Below, piece by piece: positions 47,650 through 55,031 of a stretch of DNA of 64,000 nucleotides (positions are counted from its first letter, which is position 1; each line of letters begins with the position of its first letter). The position numbers and the translations under genes are program-made. The stretch is from JAXGTD01 sp040775095 (GTDB taxonomy: Bacteria; Pseudomonadota; Gammaproteobacteria; Chromatiales; Chromatiaceae). The notes below the pieces were generated by a model, which worked only from the letters and a program-made list of their open reading frames with translations, was not told the origin of the DNA and ran no database searches. Location: the NCBI GenBank assembly GCA_040775095.1, contig JAXGTD010000002.1:36984-100983 (forward strand), written 5' to 3'.

Positions 47650-47791
47650 GGGAACGCTGCTTGTCTGTGTTTCCCGCGCGGGCCAGTGAAGGCCCGGCAC
47701 TCTCAGTCGCGGCAGTGACTGAAAATGGAGCGAATCGGAACCGCGTTGTTCCTTTCGCGAGCGGATCCAATGCCAGGACGGAATTGGATCC
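47650..47791 (-). repeat. dispersed multi-hairpin intergenic repeat, family 1, copy C
   Basis: Reverse-complement match to copies A and B. Its hairpins are GGGCC/GGCCC (47680-47684/47691-47695), a GCGAATCGGAAC/GTTCCTTTCGC stem near 47730-47760, and a perfect GGATCCAAT/ATTGGATCC (47763-47771/47783-47791). The left end pairs GGGAAC with GTTTCCC. Confidence 0.7.
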
Positions 47792-47862
47792 GCGCTTCCT
47801 CGACGAAATCGTCGACTTTTGAAGTCCCGACTGCTTTCGCTACTCGTCCAGCAGGAGCCCGT

Positions 47863-48831
47863 ATGAGCAAGCTCGATCAACTGAAGACCATGACAACCGT
47901 CGTTGCCGACACAGGTGACTTCGAGGCCATCGCCGAGTACAAACCACAGGACGCGACCACCAACCCGTCGTTGCTCTACAAGGCCGCCCAGCTACCGCAG
48001 TATCGACACCTTGTCGAGGACGCGGTGGCGTTCGGCAAGGGGCGCGGCGCCAGCGCCGAGGAGCACGCCCGCTGGACCATGGACAAGCTCGCGGTGAACT
48101 TCGGCAAAGAGATCCTTGGCATCGTTCCGGGTCGCGTCTCCACCGAGATCGACGCCCGGCTGTCGTTCGATACCGATGCCACGATCGCCCGCGCCGAGGG
48201 TCTGATTGAGCTCTATCACGACGTCGGCGTGGACCCGATGCAGCACGTGTTGTTCAAGATCGCATCCACCTGGGAGGGCATCCTGGCGGCGGAGCGCCTG
48301 GAGCGGCGCGGGATCCACTGCAACCTGACGCTCCTGTTCAGCTTTCCCCAGGCGGTCGCGTGCGCCGACGCGGGCGTGACGCTGATCTCTCCTTTCGTCG
48401 GCCGTATCCTCGACTGGTACAAGCACTCCGAGAACGTGGCGGGCTATCCGGCCGATGAGGATCCGGGGGTACGTTCGGTGACGGAGATCTTCAATTACTA
48501 CAAACGGCACGGTTACGGCACCGTCGTCATGGGGGCGAGCTTCCGCAACGTGGACGAGATCCTCGAGCTGGCCGGCTGCGATTACCTGACGATCGCGCCC
48601 AAGCTGCTCGCGGAGCTCAGTGAGAGCGATGGCGACATCCCGCGCAAGCTCGACCCGGAGAAGGCCCGTCGAATGGATATCGAGAAGGTCGACATCGACG
48701 AAAAGGCATTCCGTTGGGGCCTGAATGAAGACGCGATGGCGACCGAGAAGCTCGCCGAGGGCATCCGCCTGTTTTCGGCGGACACGCAGAAGCTGGAGAC
48801 GTTTACCCACGAGATCTGCCGCGACTGCTGA
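47863..48831 (+). CDS. tal: transaldolase (TalB type)
   Basis: Transfers dihydroxyacetone units between sugar phosphates in the non-oxidative pentose phosphate pathway; 322 aa. The Schiff-base Lys132 lies in [12 protein letters not shown], at the same number as in E. coli Tal[44 protein letters not shown] in part, and [10 protein letters not shown] complete the barrel signatures. The start at 47863 has AGGAG eight bases upstream; the longer in-frame extension covers repeat DNA and is rejected. It is monocistronic, with long gaps on both sides. Confidence 0.97.
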   Translation: MSKLDQLKTMTTVVADTGDFEAIAEYKPQDATTNPSLLYKAAQLPQYRHLVEDAVAFGKGRGASAEEHARWTMDKLAVNFGKEILGIVPGRVSTEIDARLSFDTDATIARAEGLIELYHDVGVDPMQHVLFKIASTWEGILAAERLERRGIHCNLTLLFSFPQAVACADAGVTLISPFVGRILDWYKHSENVAGYPADEDPGVRSVTEIFNYYKRHGYGTVVMGASFRNVDEILELAGCDYLTIAPKLLAELSESDGDIPRKLDPEKARRMDIEKVDIDEKAFRWGLNEDAMATEKLAEGIRLFSADTQKLETFTHEICRDC

Positions 48832-49554
48832 GGGTGGTGCGACGCCGGTGCGCGCGACTCGATGACCGGACCCATCTGACCGCAATTGGATTGGCAACCG
48901 ACACGACGGCGATTTCCATAAGCGGCTTTGCCGCTGCTCGATCAGGTGGTAGCATAGCGCGGTACGGACGTTGGATACCTAGTCTCGGTAGCGCCTCCGC
49001 GCACCGAGCCACCCGACCCCTGCCGGTTTTGCCACGGGCCGCACTGTGCCCCGAATCAGCGATCTGGGCAGGCGTTGTCGGCTACCGGCGAGGTCCGTTC
49101 GCGCTTGACCCATGGTCGCACCGCCGCTTCGCCCGTCCTCAATGGGGTCGGAATGGCGGGGCCGGACCGGGCCGTTGGCGACTCGCGGATCCTGGGCCTT
49201 CGTGGGAAGGCTTCGCCGCCTGGTCTCCCGGAGACGGCGGGGCAGGCGATCCAGCCTGATCCCGCATGGTATGCGTTTGCGCGCGGCATGGCCTCTCGTC
49301 CGGAAGCGGAACCTAAGGTCTCCCGACGCGCCAGGATTGGGGCACGATCGACTGGATCGCTCGCCACCGACGCGACGCCATGTCACGACTGGACAGCGAT
49401 GCACCGGTTCACCAACCCGAACGTTCGACTTGTTACTGATCGGCCGATGCCATCGGCAGTGGACGCCGTATGCCGTGGCCGATGTTATGCCGATGCGGCT
49501 GCACCTGGCGGACCAGGCTAAGCCATCCGCCCGAGAAAACAGGAGAAATTGAAC
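48832..49554. other. long intergenic gap (723 bp) with hairpins and an isolated extended -10
   Basis: No convincing gene; frames on both strands are Arg/Gly/Pro-rich without ribosome sites. It holds a perfect hairpin AGCGGC-TTT-GCCGCT (48921-48935), and just after it TGGTAGCAT (48947-48955), an extended -10 promoter. Further on lies a palindrome GCCGATGCCATCGGC (49445-49459). The promoter is about 600 bases from the next gene, so an unannotated RNA is possible. Confidence 0.45.
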
Positions 49555-49776
49555 ATGTCTGAACCGCAGCCGACTGCCGGTCGCCGTCGTTTGCAGGCGC
49601 TTCGGGCGATCCCGGACAGTCAGAGAACCGAGGCCCAGTGGGACGAGCTCAACGAGCTCGAGATTGCATTCGCACCGGTCAACCGGGTGAATGCCCCGCC
49701 GGCAAAGGCCACGGCGCCAGGGGGTTCCGGACGCTCGAGGCGCCCACGTGCGAGACAGAGGCCGGCGGCGTCCTGA
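49555..49776 (+). CDS. small basic hypothetical protein, 73 aa
   Basis: Short gene with a clear CAGGAGAAA ribosome site upstream of the ATG at 49555 (MSEPQPTAGRRRLQALRAI). The first half is helical with DSQRTEAQWDELNELEIAFAP; the C-terminal 25 residues are rich in Ala, Pro, Gly and Arg and look disordered. I do not recognise a family. The good ribosome site and ordered N-terminal half argue it is real; the next gene starts 214 bp later. It could be a nucleic-acid-associated protein, judging only by its basic tail. Confidence 0.5.
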   Translation: MSEPQPTAGRRRLQALRAIPDSQRTEAQWDELNELEIAFAPVNRVNAPPAKATAPGGSGRSRRPRARQRPAAS

Positions 49777-49990
49777 GCGGGGGCCGGGAGCGCCGCACGG
49801 AGGCCGCGCCGGCCGGCAGTCGCGCTCCGCGACGCTGGCTGAGACGGTGCGGGGTGTTCGTTGCGGCGCCACTGACCTATCTGCCAGGGGCCACGAAATG
49901 CCCGATGGCGGCCTCATCGTCGATCGAGGGCGGGTTGGTCGGCGCGACAGCCAGGTGTCCGAGCCCCTCGCTGTGCGCGTGCTAGAGCCG

Positions 49991-51199
49991 ATGTCCGCCA
50001 GCCCACCGGCGAGGGCATCCGCCTTGACCCATCGCCGTTGGTCCAGGGGTATCTCGCGTGCGGCGTCGCTTGGCGTCGTGCTCGGGCTCAGCGCCTGCTC
50101 GCGGCAGGTCGATTCCGTCGAGGTCAGCGGGGATGTCCCGGAGGCACCGGGCTGGCACGCCGAGGTCATCGCCGATGGACTCGTGCACCCCTGGTCCATT
50201 GCCTGGTTGCCGGATGGGTCGGCCCTGATCACCGAGCGCCCGGGGCGGCTGCGCCGCTGGCGGGCCGGCGGGCTTGATCCCACCCCGATCGCCGGTGTCC
50301 CAAAGGTCTGTCCGTGCGGCCAGGGCGGCTTGCTCGACGTGGCGCTGCATCCGGATTTCACCGAGAACCGGCTGGTCTATCTCACCTTTGCGGCGGGCAC
50401 CCAGGAGGCCAACCGCACCAGTCTCGCCCGTGGACGCCTCGATGGGGGTCGGCTGCGCGATGTCGAGGTGATCTTCGAGAACCCCGACGCCAAGAGCGGG
50501 GGCCAGCACTTCGGGTCGCGCATCCTGTGGCTGCCGGACAAGACCCTTCTGGTGAGTATCGGCGATGGCGGCAATCCGCCCCTCTCGTTTCAAGGTCAGG
50601 TCATTCGCAAACAGGCGCAGAATCTCGCAACTGATTTCGGAAAGATCGTGCGGCTGCGTGACGACGGCAGCGTGCCCGCCGACAACCCCTTCGTCGGCAG
50701 GCCCGATGTCAGGCCCGAGCTCTACAGTTACGGGCACCGCAACGTCCAGGGAATGGCTCGCGATCCCGGTAGCGGGCGGGTCTGGGCGAACGAGCACGGG
50801 TCGCGCGGTGGCGACGAGCTGAACCGGATCGAGGCCGGGCAGAACTACGGCTGGCCCGAGGTGACCTACAGCATGGAATACTGGGGGCCGCGAATCTCAG
50901 ACGAGACCAGTCGGCCCGGCGTCACCGATCCGCGCGTCGTCTGGACGCCGTCCATCGCGCCGAGCGGGCTGGCGTTTTACGCCGGTGACGCGTTTCCCGA
51001 ATGGCGCAATAACCTGTTCAGTGGCGCGCTCAAGCTCAAGCAATTGCGTCGCCTCCAGCTCGATGGGTCGCGCGTGGTCGACGAGCAGAAGCTCAGCATT
51101 GGCCGGCGTGTGCGTGATGTTCGCCAGGGCCCAGACGGCGGCCTCTATGTCCTCACGGACGAGGCGGATGGCCAGTTGTTGCGGATCGTACCGCGGTGA
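49991..51199 (+). CDS. PQQ-dependent aldose sugar dehydrogenase-like lipoprotein (YliI/Asd family)
   Basis: A 402-residue predicted lipoprotein: a signal sequence with lipobox LSAC near residue 36, then a six-bladed beta-propeller of the soluble glucose/sorbosone dehydrogenase family. Family landmarks are GLVHPWSIAWLPDGSALITERPGRL in part, GGLLDVALHPDFTENRLVYL, the repeated H-x-G/R segments HFGSRI and YSYGHRNVQGMA, and HGSRGGDELN. These form the PQQ and calcium site in characterised members. It probably oxidises aldoses in the periplasm, with PQQ supplied externally if no pqq genes exist. The ATG at 49991 precedes the signal peptide. Repeat copy B follows. Confidence 0.87.
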   Translation: MSASPPARASALTHRRWSRGISRAASLGVVLGLSACSRQVDSVEVSGDVPEAPGWHAEVIADGLVHPWSIAWLPDGSALITERPGRLRRWRAGGLDPTPIAGVPKVCPCGQGGLLDVALHPDFTENRLVYLTFAAGTQEANRTSLARGRLDGGRLRDVEVIFENPDAKSGGQHFGSRILWLPDKTLLVSIGDGGNPPLSFQGQVIRKQAQNLATDFGKIVRLRDDGSVPADNPFVGRPDVRPELYSYGHRNVQGMARDPGSGRVWANEHGSRGGDELNRIEAGQNYGWPEVTYSMEYWGPRISDETSRPGVTDPRVVWTPSIAPSGLAFYAGDAFPEWRNNLFSGALKLKQLRRLQLDGSRVVDEQKLSIGRRVRDVRQGPDGGLYVLTDEADGQLLRIVPR

Positions 51200-51260
51200 T
51201 AGGGCTAACCACTGCCGGCACGGGAAACGTCTCGATCCGCCTTAACCGACTCAGACGCTG

Positions 51261-51381
51261 ATCGCATGCCGTCCAGGTATCGGATCGGCTCGCGAACCGA
51301 AGGCGCGGCTACCCGGTTGCCCCATTTCGGCCCGTTCGAGAGCTGAAAATGCCGGGCCTTCCATGGCCAGTGCGGAAAACG
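51261..51381 (+). repeat. dispersed multi-hairpin intergenic repeat, family 1, copy B
   Basis: Same orientation as copy A. Shared blocks in order are ATCGGATC, CGCGAACCGAA-GCGCGG, CCGGTT, CTGAAAATGCCGGGCCTTCCATGGCC and GCGGAAAAC (each interrupted in places). The hairpin GGCC-TTCCAT-GGCC is kept and CGAACCG/CGGTTG is one base shorter. It lies between the convergent sugar dehydrogenase and symporter genes. Confidence 0.65.
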
Positions 51382-51400
51382 ATTTAAGATCAGCGCGTCC

Positions 51401-52714
51401 CTATGCAGGTGCGCTCTCCGGAGGACTGTCCATGAGGACGTCTTCCTCGCCCTCGGACTTGGCGATGATCACCGCGCCGCAGGAGTCGCTGGCGACATTG
51501 ACCGCGGTGCGCAGCATATCGAGGAGGCGATCGACGGCGAGAATCAGGCCGATTCCCTCCAGCGGCAGGCCCACGGCGCTGAGGATGATCGCAATGGCCA
51601 CCAGGCTGGCGGCCGGGATGCCTGCCACACCGATCGATGTCAGCAGTGCGAGCAAGACCACGGTGAACTGGGTCGTCAGGGTCATTTCGACACCATAGGC
51701 CTGTGCGATGAACATGACGGCCACACATTCATACAGGGCCGTGCCATCCATATTCACTGTTGCCCCAAGCGGCAATACGAAGCTGGTGGTCTTGTTCGAG
51801 ACGCCAGCGTTCTTCTCGACACATTCCATCGTGATGGGCAGTGTTGCAGAGGACGACGCGGTGGAGAACGCGGTGAGCAGGGCCGGACTGACGGCGCGGA
51901 AGTGGCGGGCCGGACTGACGCGGCCAAGGACGCGAAGCAGTATCGGCAGGGTCACGAAGAAATGGAGCCCCAGCGCAATGACCACGGTGAAAAAGAACTT
52001 CGCCAATGGAAGGAACGCCTCGAGCCCCGTGCTCGCGACGGTCTTGGCCACCAGCGCGAACACGCCAATGGGGGCGAACTTCATGATCAGGTCGGTGATC
52101 CGCATCATGATCTCGAACATGCCGTTCCAGAAGTTGTACTGCGCCTCGGCATACTGATTGGCGATGCGGGTCATGGAGAACCCGTAGAGCAGGCTGAAGA
52201 AGATCAGACCGAGCATCTGGCCCGCACTGGCGGCCGCGACCACGTTGGTCGGAATCATGCGCAGGAAGATCTCGACGATATCCGCGGCACCCTTGTCCGC
52301 GAACTGTTCCGCCAGCGCGCTGCCATCGGCGGTCAGACCAAAGATCGTTTCCGCCGATGCCCGGTTGCCGGCATCATCCAGCACCACGCCGGGCTGCATC
52401 AGATTGACGACCGTCAACCCAATGACGATTGCAAAAAAGCTGGTCAGGGCGTAATAGCCAATGGTCTTTCCGCCCATGCGTCCGAGATTGTCGGAGTCGC
52501 CGATACCCGCGACCCCGACGATGATCGACGACACGATCAGCGGCACGATCAGCATCTTCAACGCATTGAGAAACAGCTTGCCAATGAAGTCGAACGCCGA
52601 ATAGAAGGTGACGCCAGATACGCCGATATCTTCGCCCACCAGTAGCCCGACGACGATGGCGAGGCACAATGCGATCAGGATCTGCCAGTGGAGCTTCAGC
52701 TTATGCAATCCCAT
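51401..52714 (-). CDS. dicarboxylate/amino acid:cation symporter (DctA/GltP family)
   Basis: Inner-membrane DAACS-family transporter of 437 aa with about eight transmembrane helices and two re-entrant hairpins. The serine-rich hairpin ([17 protein letters not shown]) and the TM7 motif [12 protein letters not shown] that binds sodium and substrate are present. [14 protein letters not shown] (hairpin 2) and the TM8 Asp/Arg-region [18 protein letters not shown] follow. The substrate is glutamate, aspartate or C4-dicarboxylates; the sequence alone does not settle which. The start at 52714 has AGGAGG six bases upstream; the longer in-frame extension is rejected. The C-terminus is acidic and cytoplasmic. 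Confidence 0.93.
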   Translation of the reverse strand: MGLHKLKLHWQILIALCLAIVVGLLVGEDIGVSGVTFYSAFDFIGKLFLNALKMLIVPLIVSSIIVGVAGIGDSDNLGRMGGKTIGYYALTSFFAIVIGLTVVNLMQPGVVLDDAGNRASAETIFGLTADGSALAEQFADKGAADIVEIFLRMIPTNVVAAASAGQMLGLIFFSLLYGFSMTRIANQYAEAQYNFWNGMFEIMMRITDLIMKFAPIGVFALVAKTVASTGLEAFLPLAKFFFTVVIALGLHFFVTLPILLRVLGRVSPARHFRAVSPALLTAFSTASSSATLPITMECVEKNAGVSNKTTSFVLPLGATVNMDGTALYECVAVMFIAQAYGVEMTLTTQFTVVLLALLTSIGVAGIPAASLVAIAIILSAVGLPLEGIGLILAVDRLLDMLRTAVNVASDSCGAVIIAKSEGEEDVLMDSPPESAPA

Positions 52715-53081
52715 TCGGGTCCTCCTGTTGGGGCCGTTGCTGCCGGCGCGGAGATCGGCACGCAAGGGCCGGTGATCGGTGTGGGTCGAGAATTATCCAC
52801 AGGCGTGGTGGCGATGATATCATGACCAGTTGTGCAGACCGGGCCCAGTGGCGCCGCGGATGGCGCCGCGACGAGCGGTGGATCCAGGCCGGCTGCCGCC
52901 GGTGTCGCTCCTGGGTGGCGGCCCCGGTCACGGAGCGATTGCCGGAGCCGGTCGTGCGACGGGGTCTGCTGCTGATTCAGGCAGGACCCTGTCACGATCG
53001 GCGGGTTGTCGCGAACCCTGTCATATCCGCCCGGGCACATCATGGATGGTGGCCGACAGTGGGTATTTTGAGTGTGCGCAC
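52715..53081. other. intergenic region upstream of symporter gene (367 bp) with operator-like palindrome
   Basis: On the minus strand GATAAT (52797-52792) is a good -10, about 78 bases before the symporter ATG. A perfect 10-base palindrome ATGATATCAT (52814-52823) overlaps its expected -35 region and could be an operator. The right part shows no gene; the promoter of the next plus-strand gene was not found. Confidence 0.45.
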
Positions 53082-53417
53082 ATGCATTTCCGAGTCTTTT
53101 ATCTCATTAACCGCTCCGGCGAGAGTGTCTCTTCCAAGAGCGCGGTCGAGATGAGCGCAAAGGCGATCTGTGAGCAGATGCTCGACCGCCTGCGTTCGGA
53201 AGATGACTACCTTGGGCTTATTGATGCTGGCGACAACACGCTGCAGATTCTGCCAGAGCCGGACGCGAGCCGCTTCTATGTCGAGGTGCCGATTGAGGCC
53301 GCCAAGGCGTCCTATGGACGCTACGTGGACCGGCAGGAGCTCGAAGAGCTGATTCTCACCTTGCCCGCTGTCTTCGATCAGTCCAGCATTCCTGGCCTTG
53401 CATACAAGCCATGGTGA
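53082..53417 (+). CDS. conserved-looking hypothetical protein, 111 aa
   Basis: A 111-residue soluble protein of unknown family, starting MHFRVFYLINRSGESVSSKSA at 53082. It contains a helical middle (AKAICEQMLDRLRSEDDYLGLIDA), a beta segment (TLQILPEPDASRFYVEVPIE) and a closing helix (DRQELEELILTLPAVFD). The mixed alpha/beta composition and lack of the Arg/Pro bias of spurious frames support a real gene. No signal peptide or membrane segment is seen. It lies 222 bp before the RND adaptor on the same strand but is probably unrelated to efflux. Confidence 0.65.
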   Translation: MHFRVFYLINRSGESVSSKSAVEMSAKAICEQMLDRLRSEDDYLGLIDAGDNTLQILPEPDASRFYVEVPIEAAKASYGRYVDRQELEELILTLPAVFDQSSIPGLAYKPW

Positions 53418-53639
53418 ATCGGCCGATGGAGTGACTCGCCCGGGTTGCCGCATTGTCCTGGCCAGCCCTGTCGTCACGGGGCGCCAGGCGTAAGGCATCT
53501 GCCGGTTTGTCTCGGGAACCGTGGCGCGCGCGGCGGCTGCCGCTGCTGCGTTGGGGCCGTTGCTGTGCGTGTTGTGTTAGCATCCCGGCGCCGCCCGCGA
53601 TACCTCATGTCCCCAGCCTCGTCGAAGGATCCACACCCC

Positions 53640-55004
53640 ATGCCGAATCAGCTCCAGGTCCCGGCCCGAGGCCGTCGAGTCAACAATCTGGCGCTGTTGC
53701 TCGGGATGGCGTTCGCCGCGGTTTCCGCGCTTGCTGCTTTGGTCGGTTGCGATCCGCGGCAGGCCGAGCAGGCCGCACCCGAGCCCCCCGCGGTGGGCGT
53801 GATCGAGGTCGGGCAGCAGAAGGTCAATCCCTACTTCGAGCTCGTCGGCAAGGCCCGTGCGGCAGAGTCCGTCGCGCTGCGAGCGCGGGTAACCGGTTTC
53901 TTGCAGGCGCGCGACTTTGAGGAGGGTGGGGTCGTCGAGCAGGGACAGGTCCTGTTCCAGATCGAGCCGGAGCAGTATCAAGCGACCCTGGCGCAGGCTG
54001 AGGCCGAGCTCGCCGCCGCGAATGCATCGCTCAACCGCGCTCAGGTAGATCTGGCCCGATTCAAGGAGCTGGCCAAGACGAAGAACGTCAGTCAGCAGAA
54101 GGTCGATGAGGCCGAGGCGGAGGTCCTGGTGCAGGAGGCCGCGGTGAGCACCGCCCAGGCCAACATCGAGAAGGCCCAGCTCAGCGTGGACTACACCAAG
54201 GTGACGGCGCCCATCGGCGGGCGCATCGATCTGGCTGCATTCGACGTTGGTAACCTGATTGGGCCGGAATCCGGCGTCATCGCGACGATCAACAAGATGG
54301 ACCCGATCAAGGTCGCGTTCTCCATCGCCGAGACCTGGCATCTTGGGCTCGCCAAGGATGCGATGGAGGCGCAGCGCCGGGGAGAGCGGGTCGACGAGCA
54401 CGCCCATGTGCCGCTGATCCGACTACCCGACGGGAGCCTCTACGAGCACAAAGGCCAATTCGACTTCATCGACAACAAGGTCGACGAGAAGACCGGCACG
54501 GTGTTGATTCGCGCCGAGTTCCCCAATCCAGATCGCATCCTGCTCCCGGGCCAGTTTGTCACCGTGGTGATCGAGCGCGAGGAGGCGATCGATGCGGTCA
54601 TGATCCCGCAGGCGGCGGTGCTGACCGATCAGGGCGGCGCCTATGTGTTGCTGGTCGACGACGACAACCGGGTCGCGTCGCGCCGGATCGTCACGGGCCA
54701 GCGTTTTGGCCCCGACCTTGTTGTCACCGAGGGACTGAGCTCCGGCGAGCGAATCGTCATGTATGGCATCCAGAAGGTCCGCCCCGGCATCATCGTGCAG
54801 CCGCAGCCCACTGCCGCGCCGGCCGATCCGATGAATGACGCGCAAACGCTGGTGCCAGACGACGAGCAGGTCGTGGTCGAGACCGACGCCGAAATCGAGG
54901 TCGAGCCCGCATCGCCGGCCGCGGGCGAGGCGAGGGCAACAAACGATGATGTCGGTGCCAATTCGGGCCCCGCTTCAGCCGTTTTCGCCGAGCCGTCCGA
55001 GTAG
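53640..55004 (+). CDS. RND efflux periplasmic adaptor lipoprotein (AcrA/MexA family)
   Basis: Membrane-fusion subunit of a tripartite efflux pump, 454 aa. It has a signal peptide with lipobox LVGC (Cys about residue 37), a beta-barrel/lipoyl part (VTGFLQARDFEEGGVVEQGQ), a coiled-coil hairpin (AEAELAAANASLNRAQVDL to TAQANIEKAQLSV) and the returning lipoyl (TKVTAPIGGRID). A membrane-proximal domain follows. Unusual is the C-terminal tail of roughly 65 residues rich in Asp, Glu, Ala and Pro, not part of the core fold. The start at 53640 is preferred (AAGGA upstream); 53607 is an in-frame alternative. The pump gene follows after 27 bp. No outer-membrane channel gene is near. Confidence 0.92.
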   Translation: MPNQLQVPARGRRVNNLALLLGMAFAAVSALAALVGCDPRQAEQAAPEPPAVGVIEVGQQKVNPYFELVGKARAAESVALRARVTGFLQARDFEEGGVVEQGQVLFQIEPEQYQATLAQAEAELAAANASLNRAQVDLARFKELAKTKNVSQQKVDEAEAEVLVQEAAVSTAQANIEKAQLSVDYTKVTAPIGGRIDLAAFDVGNLIGPESGVIATINKMDPIKVAFSIAETWHLGLAKDAMEAQRRGERVDEHAHVPLIRLPDGSLYEHKGQFDFIDNKVDEKTGTVLIRAEFPNPDRILLPGQFVTVVIEREEAIDAVMIPQAAVLTDQGGAYVLLVDDDNRVASRRIVTGQRFGPDLVVTEGLSSGERIVMYGIQKVRPGIIVQPQPTAAPADPMNDAQTLVPDDEQVVVETDAEIEVEPASPAAGEARATNDDVGANSGPASAVFAEPSE

Positions 55005-55031
55005 CCATCGGGAAACCACTGGAGCACCCCG

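Larger units (their letters stand above)
47303..47862. other. repeat-bearing intergenic gap before transaldolase (560 bp)
   Basis: Contains one copy of each repeat family (47406-47467 and 47650-47791) and a CCAAAAAAGG tract at 47361-47370. No gene is convincing on either strand; the in-frame extension upstream of the transaldolase start runs through the repeat and is not coding. Confidence 0.55.

Noticed and set aside
48979..50361. Long minus-strand frame spanning the gap after tal and the sugar dehydrogenase start
   Set aside because: Arg/Ser/Pro-rich translation, no ribosome site, overlaps a clear lipoprotein gene on the plus strand.
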